NCBI RefSeq assembly: GCF_029227915.1
Contig: NC_079878.1
Location: forward strand, 33,941,501 to 34,005,500
Reading direction: 5' to 3'
Length of the DNA stretch: 64,000 nucleotides
Source of the DNA: Hydractinia symbiolongicarpus
Lineage: Eukaryota > Cnidaria > Hydrozoa > Anthoathecata > Hydractiniidae
The notes beneath the pieces are model-generated. The model made no database searches. It saw only the letters and a list, made by a program, of their open reading frames with translations, and had not been told where the DNA came from. Positions 37,475-52,400 of this stretch are shown here, piece by piece (within the stretch, counting starts at the first letter, position 1; every line of letters begins with the position of its first letter). Both the position numbers and the translations under genes were made by a program.

Positions 37475-40454
37475 TGACTTCCGGCAATCACGTCAAATAA
37501 AGAAGATTGTTATTTCTTGGAGTCCAATTTTCTCATTTATCACATTTATCAGGTCACTGTCCAAAGTTAGTTCAATTATGTCCCACAGTCAATAGTTTCA
37601 TTGTTTAAAGCGGTACAACCTAGTAATCTCACAAAAATATCGCTAAATATATCTCGGTACGAATATGTGACCCAACCGTTGTAAATCAAACGGACTGACA
37701 CCGTTAGAAAGTCAATGAAATGTAGTTTTTGAAACTGTCGCTATTTCTTCAGCGAGCGATAACGGCTAGGATTGGTCCCACAGTAAAAATTGACTAATAA
37801 ATCTAAATTTTTAAATGAAGCGCTACCACAGCGCCCAGTGTAATCCCTAAGTTCAAGCAATCATGTCAAATAAAGAAGAATGTTATTTCTTGGATTCCAA
37901 TTTTCTCATTTATCACATTTATCAGGTCACAGTCCAAAGTTAGTTCAATTAAGTCCCACAGTCAATCGTTTCATTGTTAAAAGCGATGCAACCTAGTAAT
38001 ATCAGTAAAATATCGCTAAATACATGTTGGTACGAATATGTGACACAACCGTTTTAACGCAAATGGACTGACACCGTTAGAAAGTCAATGAAATGTGGTT
38101 TTTGAAACTGTTGCTACTTCTTCAGCGCGCGATAACGGTTAGGATTGGTCCACAGTAAAGAATGACTTACTTATCTAAATTTTTAAATGACGCGCTACCA
38201 CAGCGCCAATGTAATCGCTGAGTTGCCGCAATCACATCAAATTAAGAAGAATGTTATCTCATGGAGTCCTATTGTCTCATTTATCACATTTATCAGGTCA
38301 CAGTCCAAAGTTAGTTCAATTAAGTCCTATAGTCACTCGTTTCATTAATAAAAGTGATGCAACCTAGTAATATCAGAAAATTATCGCTAAATACATGCTG
38401 GTGCGAATATGTGACCCAACCGTTTTAACGCAAATGGACTGACACCGTTAGAAAGTCAATGAAATGTGGTTTTTAAAACTGTTGCTACATCTTCAGCGCG
38501 CAATAACGGCTAGGATTGGTCCCACAGTAAAGAATGACTTACTTATTTATATTTTTAAATGAAGCGCTACCACAGCGCCCAGTGTAATCGCTGAGTTCCG
38601 GCAATCACGTCAAATTAAGAAAAATGTTATTTCTTGGAGTTCAATTCTCTCATTTATAACACTTATCAGGTCACAGTCCAAAGTTAGTTCAATTAAGTCC
38701 CACAGTCAATCGTTTCATTGTTAAAAGCGATGCAACCTAGTAATATCAGAAAAATATCGCTACATACATGTTGGTACGAATATGTGACACAACCGTTTTA
38801 ACTCAAACGGACTGAGACCGTTAGAAAGTCAATGAAATGTAGTTTTGGAAACTGTCGCTATTTCTTCAGTGCGCGATAACGGATAGGATTGGTCCCACAG
38901 TTAAAAATGACTTATTTATCTAAATCTTTAAATAAAGCGCTACCACAGCGCCCAGTGTAATCGCTGAGTGCCGGCAATCACGTGAAATTAAGAAAAATGT
39001 TATTTCTTGGAGTCCAATTGTCTCATTTATCACATTTATCAGGTCACAGTCCAATGTTAGTTCAATTAAGTCCCACAGTCAATCGTTTCATTGTTAAAAG
39101 CGATGCAACCTAGTAATATCAGTAAAATATCGCTAAATACATGTTGGTACGAATATGTGACACAACCGTTTTAACGCAAATGGACTGACACCGTTAGAAA
39201 GTCAATGAAATGTGGTTTTTGAAACTGTTGCTACTTCTTCAGCGCGCGATAACGGTTAGGATTGGTCCACAGTAAAGAATGACTTACTTATCTAAATTTT
39301 TAAATGACGCGCTACCACAGCGCCAATGTAATCGCTGAGTTGCCGCAATCACATCAAATTAAGAAGAATGTTATCTCATGGAGTCCTATTGTCTCATTTA
39401 TCACATTTATCAGGTCACAGTCCAAAGTTAGTTCAATTAAGTCCTATAGTCACTCGTTTCATTAATAAAAGTGATGCAACCTAGTAATATCAGAAAAATA
39501 TCGCTAAATACATGTTGGTACGAATATGTGACCAAACTGTTGTACCTTAAACGGACTGACACCGTTAGAAAGTCAATGAAATGTAGTTTTTGAAACTGTT
39601 GCTATTTCTTCAGCGCGCGATAACGGATAGGATTGGTTCCACATTAAATAATGACTTATTTATCTAAATCTTTAAATGAAGCGCTACCACAGCGCCCAGT
39701 GTAATCGCTGACTTCCGGCAATCACGTCAAATAAAGAAGATTGTTATTTCTTGGAGTCCAATTTTCTCATTTATCACATTTATCAGGTCACTGTCCAAAG
39801 TTAGTTCAATTAAGTCCCACAGTCAATAGTTTCGTTGTTTAAAGCGGTACAACCTAGTAATCTCACAAAAATATCGCTAAATATATCTCGGTACGAATAT
39901 GTGACCCAACCGTTATAAATCAAACGGACTGACACCGTTAGAAAGTCAATGAAATGTAGTTTTTGAAACTGTCGCTATTTCTTCAGCGCACGATAACGGC
40001 TAGGATTGGTCAAACAGTAAAAATTGACTAATGAATCTAAATTTTTAAATGAAGCGCTACCACAGCGCCCAGTGTAATCCCTGAGTTCAAGCAATCATGT
40101 CAAATAAAGAAGAATGTTATTTCTTGGAGTCCAATTTTCTCATTTATCACATTTATCAGGTCACAGTCCAAAGTTAGTTCAATTAAGTCCCACAGTCAAT
40201 CGTTTCATTGTTAAAAGCGATGCAACCTATTAATATGTGAAAAATATCGCTAAATACATGTTGGTACGAATATGTGACGCAACCGTTGTAACTGAAGCGG
40301 ATTGATACCGTTAGAAAGTCAATGAAATGTGGTTTTTGAAACTGTTGCTACATCTTCAGCGAGCAATAATGGCTAGGATTGGTCGCACAGTAAAGAATGA
40401 CTTACTTATTTATATTTTTAAATGAAGCGCTACCACAGCGCCCAGTGTAATCGC
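37475..40454 (+). repeat. First right-hand subfamilies; trimer-like repeat at 1117 bp
   Basis: Units start at 37475, 37848 (371), 38219, 38592, 38965 (371), 39336, 39709 and 40082. The 'tctcacaaaaatatcgc' plus 'atatatctcggtacg' type appears here for the first time (37475) and is common from here on. The pair 37848/38219 matches 38965/39336 at an offset of 1117 bp, sharing 'atcagtaaaatatcg', 'ttgccgcaatcacatc' and 'cattaataaaagtgatg'. The stretch 38592-40081 is also related to 57235-58720. Confidence 0.82.
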
Positions 40455-41200
40455 TGAGTTCCGGCAATCACGTCAAATAAAGAAGATTGTTATTTCTTGG
40501 AGTCCAATTTTCTCATTTATCACATTTATCAGGTCACTGTCCAAAGTTAGTTCAATTAAGTCCCACAGTCAATAGTTTCATTGTTTAAAGCGGTACAACC
40601 TAGTAATCTCACAAAAATATCGCTAAATACATGTTGGTACAAATATGTGACCCAACCGTTGTAACTCAAACGGACTGAGACCGTTAGAAAGTGAATGAAG
40701 TGTAGTTTTTGTAACTGTCGCTATTTCTTTAGCGCGCAATAACGGCTAGGATTGGTCCTACAGTAAAAAATGACTTATTAATCTAAATTTTTAAATAAAG
40801 CGCTACCACAGCGCCCAGTGTAATCGCTGAGTTCCGGCAATCACGTCAAATTAATAAAAATGTTATTTCTTGGAGTTCAATTCTCTCATTTATAACATTT
40901 ATCAGGTCACAGTCCAAAGTTAGTTCAATTAAGTCCCACAGTCAATCGTTTCATTGTTAAAAGCGATGCAACCTAGTAATATCAGAAAAATATCGCTAAA
41001 TACATGTTGGTACAAATATGTGACCCAACCGTTGTAACTCAAACGGACTGAGACCGTTAGAAAGTGAATGAAGTGTAGTTTTTGTAACTGTCGCTATTTC
41101 TTTAGCGCGCAATAACGGCTAGGATTGGTCCTACAGTAAAAAATGACTTATTAATCTAAATTTTTAAATAAAGCGCTACCACAGCGCCCAGTGTAATCGC
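40455..41200 (+). repeat. Single-unit tandem duplication (373 bp)
   Basis: The units at 40455 and 40828 have different heads but share the rare second-half variants 'ggtacaaatatgtg', 'actgagaccg', 'aaagtgaatgaagtg' and 'tttttgtaactg' at an offset of exactly 373 bp. The duplicated segment therefore starts within a unit, at about 40621. Direct one-unit repeats are unusual here; most neighbours are 2-5 units out of phase. Confidence 0.8.
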
Positions 41201-41573
41201 TGAGTTCCGGCAATCACGTCAAATTAAGAAAAATGTTTTTTCTTGGAGTCCAATTGTCTCATTTATCACATTTATCAGGTCACACTCCAAAGTTAGTTCA
41301 ATTAAGTCCGACAGTCAATCGTTTCATTTTTAAAGGTGATGCAACCTAGTAATATCAGAAAAATATCGCTAAATACATGTTGGTACGAATATGTGACCAA
41401 ACCGTTGTACCTTAAACGGACTGACAACGTTAGAAAGTCAATGAAATGTAGTTTTTGAAACTGTCGCTATTTCTTCAGCGCGCGATAACGGATAGGATTG
41501 GTTCCACAGTAAAGAATGACTTATTTATCTAAATTTTTAAATGAAGCGCCACCACAGCGCCCAGTGTAATCGC

Positions 41574-43811
41574 TGACTTCCGCCAATCACGTCAAATAAA
41601 GAAGATTGTTATTTCTTGGAGTCCAATTTTCTCATTTATCACATTTATCAGGTCACTGTCCAAAGTTAGTTCAATTAAGTCCCACAGTCAATAGTTTCAT
41701 TGTTTAAAGCGGTACAACCTAGTAATCTCACAAAAATATCGCTAAATATATCTCGGTACGAATATGTGACCCAACCGTTGTAAATCAAACGGACTGACAC
41801 CGTTAGAAAGTCAATGAAATGTAGTTTTTGAAACTGTCGCTATTTCTTCAGCGAGCGATAACGGCTAGGATTGGTCCCACAGTAAAAATTGACTAATAAA
41901 TCTAAATTTTTAAATGAAGCGCTACCACAGCGCCCAGTGTAATCCCTGAGTGCAAGCAATCATGTCAAATAAAGAAGAATGTTATTTCTTGGAGTCCAAT
42001 ATTCTCATTTATCACATTTATCAGGTCACAGTCCAAAGTTAGTTCAATTAAGTCCCACAGTCAATCGTTTCATTGTTAAAAGCGATGCAACCTAGTAATA
42101 TCAGAAAATTATCGCTAAATACATGTTGGTGCGAATATGTGACACAACCGTTTTAACGCAAATGGACTGACACCGTTAGAAAGTCAATGAAATGTGGTTT
42201 TTGAAACTGTTGCTACATCTTCAGCACGCAATAACGGCTAGGATTGGTCCCACAGTAAAGAATGACTTATTTATCAAAATTTTTAAATGAAGCGCCACCA
42301 CAGCGCCCAGTGTAATCGCTGACTTCCGCCAATCACGTCAAATAAAGAAGATTGTTATTTCTTGGAGTCCAATTTTCTCATTTATCACATTTATCAGGTC
42401 ACTGTCCAAAGTTAGTTCAATTAAGTCCCACAGTCAATAGTTTCATTGTTTAAAGCGGTACAACCTAGTAATCTCACAAAAATATCGCTAAATATATCTC
42501 GGTACGAATATGTGACCCAACCGTTGTAAATCAAACGGACTGACACCGTTAGAAAGTCAATGAAATGTAGTTTTTGAAACTGTCGCTATTTCTTCAGCGA
42601 GCGATAACGGCTAGGATTGGTCCCACAGTAAAAATTGACTAATAAATCTAAATTTTTAAATGAAGCGCTACCACAGCGCCCAGTGTAATCCCTGAGTGCA
42701 AGCAATCATGTCAAATAAAGAAGAATGTTATTTCTTGGAGTCCAATATTCTCATTTATCACATTTATCAGGTCACAGTCCAAAGTTAGTTCAATTAAGTC
42801 CCACAGTCAATCGTTTCATTGTTAAAAGCGATGCAACCTAGTAATATCAGAAAATTATCGCTAAATACATGTTGGTGCGAATATGTGACACAACCGTTTT
42901 AACGCAAATGGACTGACACCGTTAGAAAGTCAATGAAATGTGGTTTTTGAAACTGTTGCTACATCTTCAGCACGCAATAACGGCTAGGATTGGTCCCACA
43001 GTAAAGAATGACTTATTTATCAAAATTTTTAAATGAAGCGCCACCACAGCGCCCAGTGTAATCGCTGACTTCCGCCAATCACGTCAAATAAAGAAGATTG
43101 TTATTTCTTGGAGTCCAATTTTCTCATTTATCACATTTATCAGGTCACTGTCCAAAGTTAGTTCAATTAAGTCCCACAGTCAATAGTTTCATTGTTTAAA
43201 GCGGTACAACCTAGTAATCTCACAAAAATATCGCTAAATATATCTCGGTACGAATATGTGACCCAACCGTTGTAAATCAAACGGACTGACACCGTTAGAA
43301 AGTCAATGAAATGTAGTTTTTGAAACTCTCGCTATTTCTTCAGCGAGCGATAACGGCTAGGATTGGTCCCAAAGTAAAAATTGACTAATAAATCTAAATT
43401 TTTAAATGAAGCGCTACCACAGCGCCCAGTGTAATCCCTGAGTGCAAGCAATCATGTCAAATAAAGAAGAATGTTATTTCTTGGAGTCCAATATTCTCAT
43501 TTATCACATTTATCAGGTCACAGTCCAAAGTTAGTTCAATTAAGTCCCACAGTCAATCGTTTCATTGTTAAAAGCGATGCAACCTAGTAATATCAGAAAA
43601 TTATCGCTAAATACATGTTGGTGCGAATATGTGACCCAGACGTTGTAACTCAAACGGACTGACACCGTTAGAACGTCAATGAAATGTAGTTTTCGAAATT
43701 GTCGCTATTTCTTCAGCGGGCGATAACGAATAGGATTGGTCCCACAGTAAAGAATGATTTATTTATCTAAAATTTTAAATGAACGGCTACCACAGCGCCC
43801 AGTGTAATCGC
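41574..43811 (+). repeat. Dimer HOR, 746 bp x 3
   Basis: Dimers are at 41574-42319, 42320-43065 and 43066-43811. Each pairs a 'tgacttccgcc' unit (with 'tctcacaaaaatatcgc') with a 'tgagtgcaagc' unit (with 'ggagtccaatattctc' and 'ggtgcgaatatg'). The copies are almost the same by eye. The third copy changes tail after about 43633 to 'gacccagacgttg', entering the next block. Confidence 0.93.
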
Positions 43812-46800
43812 TGAGTTCCGGCAATCACGTCAAATTAAGAAGAATGTTATCTCTTGGAGTCCTATTGTCTGATTTATCATATTTATCAGGTCACAGTCCA
43901 AAGTTAGTTCAATTAAGTCCTATAGTCACTCGTTTCATTTGTAAAAGTGATGCAACCTAGTAATATCAGAAAAATATTGCTAAATACGTGTTGGTACGAA
44001 TATGTGACCAAACTGTTGTACCTTAAACGGACTGACACCGTTAGAAAGTCAATGAAATGTAGTTTTTGAAACTGTCGCTCTTTCTTCAGCGCGCGATAAC
44101 GGATAGGATTGGTTCCACAGTAGAGAATGACTTATTTATCTAAATTTTTAAGTGAAGCGCTACCACAGCGCCCAGTGTAATCGCTGACTTCCGGCAATCA
44201 CGTCAAATAAAAAAGATTGTTATTTCTTGGAGTCCAATTTTCTCATTTATCACATTTATCAGGTCACTGTCCAAAGTTAGTTCAATTAAGTCCCACAGTC
44301 AATAGTTTCATTGTTTAAAGCGGTACAACCTAGTAATCTCACAAAAATATCGCTAAATATATCTCGGTACGAATATGTGACCCAGCCGTTGTTACCCAAA
44401 CGGACTGACACCGTTAGAAAGTCAATTAAATGTAGTTTTTGAAACTGTCGCTATTTCTTCAGCGAGCGATAACGGCTAGGATTGGTCCCACAGTAAAAAT
44501 AGACTAATAAATCTAAATTTTTAAATGAAGCGCTACCACGGCGCCCAGTGTAATCCCTGAGTTCAAGCAATCATGTCAAATAAAGAAGAATGTTATTTCT
44601 TGGAGTTCAATTTTCTCATTTATCACATTTATCAGGTCACAGTCCAAAGTTAGTTCAATTAAGTCCCACAACCAATCGTTTCATTGTTAAAAGCGATGCA
44701 ACCTAGTAATATCAGAAAATTATCGTTAAATACATGTTGGTACGAATATGTGACCCAACCGTTTTAACGCAAATGGACTGACACCGTTAGAAAGTCAATG
44801 AAATGTAGTTTTTGAAACTGTCGCTATCTCTTCAGCGCGCTATAACGGCTAGGATTAGTCCCACAGTAAAAAATGACTTAAAAATCTGAATGTTTAAATG
44901 AAGCGCTACCACAGCGCCCAGTGTAATCGCTGACTTCCGCCAATCACGTCAAATAAAGAAGATTGTTATTTCTTGGAGTCCAATTTTCTCATTTATCACA
45001 TTTATCAGGTCACTGTCCAAAGTTAGTTCAATTAAGTCCCACAGTCAATAGTTTCATTGTTTAAAGCGGTACAACCTAGTAATCTCACAAAAATATCGCT
45101 AAATATATCTCGGTACGAATATGTGACCCAACCGTTGTAAATCAAACGGACTGACACCGTTAGAAAGTCAATGAAATGTAGTTTTTGAAACTGTCGCTAT
45201 TTCTTCAGCGAGCGATAACGGCTAGGATTGGTCCCACAGTAAAAATTGACTAATAAATCTAAATTTTTAAATGAAGCGCTACCACAGCGCCCAGTGTAAT
45301 CCCTGAGTGCAAGCAATCATGTCAAATAAAGAAGAATGTTATTTCTTGGAGTCCAATATTCTCATTTATCACATTTATCAGGTCACAGTCCAAAGTTAGT
45401 TCAATTAAGTCCCACAGTCAATCGTTTCATTGTTAAAAGCGATGCAACCTAGTAATATCAGAAAATTATCGCTAAATACATGTTGGTGCGAATATGTGAC
45501 CCAGACGTTGTAACTCAAACGGACTGACACCGTTAGAACGTCAATGAAATGTAGATTTCGAAATTGTCGCTATTTCTTCAGCGGGCGATAACGAATAGGA
45601 TTGGTCCCACAGTAAAGAATGATTTATTTATCTAAAATTTTAAATGAACGGCTACCACAGCGCCCAGTGTAATCGCTGAGTTCCGGCAATCACGTCAAAT
45701 TAAGAAGAATGTTATCTCTTGGAGTCCTATTGTCTGATTTATCATATTTATCATGTCACAGTCCAAAGTTAGTTCAATTAAGTCCTATAGTCACTCGTTT
45801 CATTTGTAAAAGTGATGCAACCTAGTAATATCAGAAAAATATTGCTAAATACGTGTTGGTACGAATATGTGACCAAACTGTTGTACCTTAAACGGACTGA
45901 CACCGTTAGAAAGTCAATGAAATGTAGTTTTTGAAACTGTCGCTCTTTCTTCAGCGCGCGATAACGGATAGGATTGGTTCCACAGTAGAGAATGACTTAT
46001 TTATCTAAATTTTTAAGTGAAGCGCTACCACAGCGCCCAGTGTAATCGCTGACTTCCGGCAATCACGTCAAATAAAGAAGATTGTTATTTCTTGGAGTCC
46101 AATTTTCTCATTTATCACATTTATCAGGTCACAGTCCAAAGTTAGTTCAATTAAGTCCCACAGTCAATCGTATCATTGTTAATAGCGATGCAACCTAGTA
46201 ATATCAGAAAATTATCGCTAAATACATGTTGGTGCGAATATGTGACACAACCGTTTTAACGCAAATGGACTGACACCGTTAGAAAGTCAATGAAATGTGG
46301 TTTTTGAAACTGTTGCTACATCTTCAGCACGCAATAACGGCTAGGATTGGTCCCACAGTAAAGAATGACTTATTTATCTAAATTTTTAAATGAAGCGCCA
46401 CCACAGCGCCCAGTTTAATCGCTGACTTCCGCCAATCACGTCAAATAAAGAAGATTGTTATTTCTTGGAGTCCAATTTTCTCATTTATCACATTTATCAG
46501 GTCACTGTCCAAAGTTAGTTCAATTAAGTCCCACAGTCAATAGTTTCATTGTTTAAAGCGGTACAACCTAGTAATCTCACAAAAATATCGCTAAATATAT
46601 CTCGGTACGAATATGTGACCCAACCGTTGTAAATCAAACGGACTGACACCGTTAGAAAGTCAATGAAATGTAGTTTTTGAAACTGTCGCTATTTCTTCAG
46701 CGAGCGATAACGGCTAGGATTGGTCCCACAGTAAAAATTGACTAATAAATCTAAATTTTTAAATGAAGCGCTACCACAGCGCCCAGTGTAATCCCTGAGT

Positions 46801-48287
46801 GCAAGCAATCATGTCAAATAAAGAAGAATGTTATTTCTTGGAGTCCAATATTCTCATTTATCACATTTATCAGGTCACAGTCCAAAGTTAGTTCAATTAA
46901 GTCCCACAGTCAATCGTTTCATTGTTAAAAGCGATGCAACCTAGTAATATCAGAAAATTATCGCTAAATACATGTTGGTGCGAATATGTGACCCAGACGT
47001 TGTAACTCAAACGGACTGACACCGTTAGAACGTCAATGAATTGTAGTTTTCGAAATTGTCGCTATTTCTTCAGCGGGCGATAACGAATAGGATTGGTCCC
47101 ACAGTAAAGAATGATTTATTTATCTAAAATTTTAAATGAACGGCTACCACAGCGCCCAGTGTAATCGCTGAGTTCCGGCAATCACGTCAAATTAAGAAGA
47201 ATGTTATCTCTTGGAGTCCTATTGTCTGATTTATCATATTTATCAGGTCACAGTCCAAAGTTAGTTCAATTAAGTCCTATAGTCACTCGTTTCATTTGTA
47301 AAAGTGATGCAACCTAGTAATATCAGAAAAATATTGCTAAATACGTGTTGGTACGAATATGTGACCAAACTGTTGTACCTTAAACGGACTGACACCGTTA
47401 GAAAGTCAATGAAATGTAGTTTTTGAAACTGTCGCTCTTTCTTCAGCGCGCGATAACGGATAGGATTGGTTCCACAGTAGAGAATGACTTATTTATCTAA
47501 ATTTTTAAGTGAAGCGCTACCACAGCGCCCAGTGTAATCGCTGACTTCCGGCAATCACGTCAAATAAAGAAGATTGTTATTTCTTGGAGTCCAATTTTCT
47601 CATTTATCACATTTATCAGGTCACTGTCCAAAGTTAGTTCAATTAAGTCCCACAGTCAATAGTTTCATTGTTTAAAGCGGTACAACCTAGTAATCTCACA
47701 AAAATATCGCTAAATATATCTCGGTACGAATATGTGACCCAGCCGTTGTTACCCAAACGGACTGACACCGTTAGAAAGTCAATTAAATGTAGTTTTTGAA
47801 ACTGTCGCTATTTCTTCAGCGAGCGATAACGGCTAGGATTGGTCCCACAGTAAAAATTGACTAATAAATCTAAATTTTTAAATGAAGCGCTACCACGGCG
47901 CCCAGTGTAATCCCTGAGTTCAAGCAATCATGTCAAATAAAGAAGAATGTTATTTCTTGGAGTTCAATTTTCTCATTTATCACATTTATCAGGTCACAGT
48001 CCAAAGTTAGTTCAATTAAGTCCCACAACCAATCGTTTCATTGTTAAAAGCGATGCAACCTAGTAATATCAGAAAATTATCGTTAAATACATGTTGGTAC
48101 GAATATGTGACCCAACCGTTTTAACGCAAATGGACTGACACCGTTAGAAAGTCAATGAAATGTGGTTTTTGAAACTGTTGCTACATCTTCAGCGCGCTAT
48201 AACGGCTAGGATTGGTCCCACAGTAAAAAATGACTTAAAAATCTGAATGTTTAAATGAAGCGCTACCACAGCGCCCAGTGTAATCGC
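43439..48287 (+). repeat. Mosaic of 4-, 5- and 9-unit repeats
   Basis: Units start every 373 bp from 43439 to 47915. The 'tgagtgcaagc' unit with 'gacccagacgttg' occurs at 43439, 45304 and 46796. It is always followed by a 'ttatctcttggagtcc' unit (43812, 45677, 47169) and then a 'tgacttccgg' unit. Offsets are 1865 bp (five units), 1492 bp (four) and 3357 bp (nine). The units at 44185 and 44558 recur at 47542 and 47915 with the rare 'cagccgttgttacccaaac' and 'cacaaccaatcg'. The unit at 46050 instead switches to a different tail. Confidence 0.88.
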
Positions 48288-49410
48288 TGAGTTCCGGCAA
48301 TCATGTCAAATTAAGAAGAATGTTATTTCTTGGAGTCCAGTTTTCTCATTTATCACATTTATCAGGTCACAGTCCAAAGTTAGTTCAATTAAGTCCCACA
48401 GTCAATCGTATCATTGTTAATAGCGATGCAACCTAGTAATCTCAGGAAAATATCGCTAAATACATGTTGGTACCAATATGTGACCCAACCGTTGTAACTC
48501 AAACGGACTGACTACGTTAGAAAGTCAATGAAATGTAGTTTTTGAAACTGTCGCTATTTCTTTAGCGCGCAATAACGGCTAGGATTGGTCCCGCAGTAAA
48601 AAATGACTTATTAATCTAAATTTTTAAATAAAGCGCTACCACAGCGCGCAGTGTAATCGCTGAGTTCCGGCAATCACGTCAAATTAAGAAAAATGTTATT
48701 TCTTGGAGTTTTAATTGTCTCGTTTATCATATTTATCAAGTCACAGTCCAATGTTAGTTCAATTAAGTCCCACAGTCAATCGTTTCATTGTTAAAAGCGA
48801 TGCAACCTATTAATATGTGAAAAATATCGCTAAATACATGTTGGTACGAATATGTGACGCAACCGTTGTAACTGAAGCGGATTGATACCGTTAGAAAGTC
48901 AATGAAATGTGGTTTTTGAAACTGTTGCTACTTTCTTCATCGCGCAATAACGGCTAGGATTGGTCCCACAGTAAAAAATGACTTAGAAACCTAAATTTTT
49001 AAATGAAGCGCTACCACTGCGCCCAGTGTAATCCCTGAGTTCCGGCAATCATGTCAAATAAAGAAGAATGTTATTTCTTGGAGTCCAATTATCTCATTTA
49101 TCACATTTGCTAGGTCACTGCCCAAAGTTAGTTCATTTAAGTCCCACAGTCAATCGTTTCACTGTTTAAAGCGATGCAACCTAGTGATATCAGGTAAATA
49201 TCGCAAAAATACATGTTGGTACGAATATGTGACCGAACCGTTGCAACTCAAACGGACTGACACCGTTAGAAAGTCAATGAAATGTAGTTTTTGAAATTCT
49301 CGCTATTTCTTCAGCGGGCGATAACAGATAGGATTGGTCCCACAGTAATAAAATGATTTATTTATCTGAATTTTTAAATGAAGCGCTACCACAGCGCCCA
49401 GTGTAATCGC
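48288..49410 (+). repeat. Three monomers later copied to 59840
   Basis: Units start at 48288, 48661 (375) and 49036 (375). Distinctive variants are 'ggtcccgcag', 'tctcgtttatcatatttatc', 'tactttcttcatcgcgc' and 'cgcaaaaatacatg'. They reappear in order at 59840, 60213 and 60587. The unit at 48661 has an extra T in 'ggagttttaattg', which the later copy lacks. Confidence 0.82.
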
Positions 49411-52400
49411 TGAGTTCCGGCAATCACGTCAAATTAAGAAGAATGTTATTTCTTGGAGTCCAATTGTCTCATTTATCACATTTATCAGGTCACAGTCCAA
49501 AGTTAGTTCAATTAAGTCCCACAGTCAATAGTTTCATTGTTAAAGAGGTACAACCTAGTAATCTCACAAAAATATCGCCAAATATGTCTCGGTACGAATA
49601 TGTGACCCAACCGTTGTAACTCAAACGGACTGACACCGTTAGAAAGTCAATGAAATGTAGTTTTTGAAACTGTCTCTATTTCTTCAGCGAGCGAAAACGG
49701 CTAGGATTGGTCCTACATTAAAAAAATGACTTATTTATCTAAATTTTTAAATGAAGCGCAACCACAGCGCCCAGTGTAATCGCTGAGTTCCGGCAATCAC
49801 GTCAAGTTAAGAAGAATGTTTTTTCTTGGAGTCCAATTGTCTCATTTATCACATTTATCAGGTCACGGTGCAAAGTTAGTTCAATTAAGTCCCACAGTCA
49901 ATCGTTTCATTGTTAATAGCGATGCAACCTAGTAATCTCAGAAAAATATCGCTAAATACATGTTGGTACCAATATGTGACCCAACCGTTGTAACTCAAAC
50001 GGACTGACTCCGTTAGAAAGTCAATGAAATGTAGTTTTTGTAACTGTCGCTATTTCTTTAGCGCGCAATAACGGCTAGGATTGGTCCTACAGTAAAAAAT
50101 GACTTAATAATCTAAATTTTTAAATAAAGCGCTACCACAGCGCCCAGTGTAATCGCTGAGTTCCGGCAATCACGTGAAATTAAGAAAAATGTTTTTTCTT
50201 GGAGTCCAATTGTCTCATTTATCACATTTATCAGGTCACAGTCCAAAGTTAGTTCAATTAAGTCCCACAGTCAATCGTTTCATTGTTAAAACCGATGCAA
50301 CCTATTTATATGTGAAAAATATCGCTAAATACATGTTGGTGCGAATATGTGACGCAACCGTTGTAACTGAAGCGGATTCATACCGTTAGAAAGTCAATGA
50401 AATGTGATTTTTAAAACTGTTGCTACTTCTTCAGCGCGCGATAACGGCTAGGATTGGTCCACAGTAAAGAATGACTTACTTATCTAAATTTTTAATTGAA
50501 GCGCTACCACAGCGCCCAGTGTAATCCCTGAGTTCCCGCAATCACGTCAAATTAAGAAGAATGTTATTTCTTGGAGTCCTATTGTCTGATTTATCACATT
50601 TATCAGGTCACAGTCCAAAGTTAGTTCAATTAAGTCCTACAGTCAATCGTTTCATTTTTAAAGGTGATGCAACCTAGTAATATCAGAAACATATCGCTAA
50701 ATACATGTTGGTACGAATATGTGACAAAACCGTTGTACCTTAAACGGACTGACACCGTTAGAAAGTCAATGAAATGTAGTTTTTGAAACTGTCGCTACTT
50801 CTTCAGCGCGCGATAACGGATAGGATTGGTTCCACAGTAAAGAATGACTTATTTATATAAATTTTTAAATGAAGCGCCACCACAGCGCCCAGTGTAATCG
50901 CTGACTTCCGCAATCACGTCAAATAAAGAAGACTGTTATTTCTTGGAGTCCAATTTTCTCATTTATCACATTTATCAGGTCACTGTCCAAAGTTAGTTCA
51001 ATAAAGTCCCACAGTCAATAGTTTCATTGTTTAAAGCGGTACAAGCTAGTAATCTCACAAAAATATCGCTAAATATATCTCGGTACGAATATGTGACCCA
51101 ACTGTTGTAAATCAAACGGACTGACACCGTTAGAAAGTCAATGAAATGTAGTTTTTGAAATTCTCGCTATTTCTTCAGCGGGCGATAACAGATAGGATTG
51201 GTCCCACAGTAATAAAATGATTTATTTATCTGAATTTTTAAATGAAGCGCTACCACAGCGCCCAGTGTAATCGCTGAGTTCCGGCAATCACGTCAAATTA
51301 AGAAGAATGTTATTTCTTGGAGTCCAATTGTCTCATTTATCACATTTATCAGGTCACAGTCCAAAGTTAGTTCAATTAAGTCCCACAGTCAATAGTTTCA
51401 TTGTTAAAGAGGTACAACCTAGTAATCTCACAAAAATATCGCCAAATATGTCTCGGTACGAATATGTGACCCAACCGTTGTAACTCAAACGGACTGACAC
51501 CGTTAGAAAGTCAATGAAATGTAGTTTTTGAAACTGTCTCTATTTCTTCAGCGAGCGAAAACGGCTAGGATTGGTCCTACATTAAAAAAATGACTTATTT
51601 ATCTAAATTTTTAAATGAAGCGCAACCACAGCGCCCAGTGTAATCGCTGAGTTCCGGCAATCACGTCAAGTTAAGAAGAATGTTTTTTCTTGGAGTCCAA
51701 TTGTCTCATTTATCACATTTATCAGGTCACGGTGCAAAGTTAGTTCAATTAAGTCCCACAGTCAATCGTTTCATTGTTAATAGCGATGCAACCTAGTAAT
51801 CTCAGAAAAATATCGCTAAATACATGTTGGTACCAATATGTGACCCAACCGTTGTAACTCAAACGGACTGACTCCGTTAGAAAGTCAATGAAATGTAGTT
51901 TTTGTAACTGTCGCTATTTCTTTAGCGCGCAATAACGGCTAGGATTGGTCCTACAGTAAAAAATGACTTAATAATCTAAATTTTTAAATAAAGCGCTACC
52001 ACAGCGCCCAGTGTAATCGCTGAGTTCCGGCAATCACGTGAAATTAAGAAAAATGTTTTTTCTTGGAGTCCAATTGTCTCATTTATCACATTTATCAGGT
52101 CACAGTCCAAAGTTAGTTCAATTAAGTCCCACAGTCAATCGTTTCATTGTTAAAACCGATGCAACCTATTTATATGTGAAAAATATCGCTAAATACATGT
52201 TGGTGCGAATATGTGACGCAACCGTTGTAACTGAAGCGGATTCATACCGTTAGAAAGTCAATGAAATGTGATTTTTAAAACTGTTGCTACTTCTTCAGCG
52301 CGCGATAACGGCTAGGATTGGTCCACAGTAAAGAATGACTTACTTATCTAAATTTTTAATTGAAGCGCTACCACAGCGCCCAGTGTAATCCCTGAGTTCC

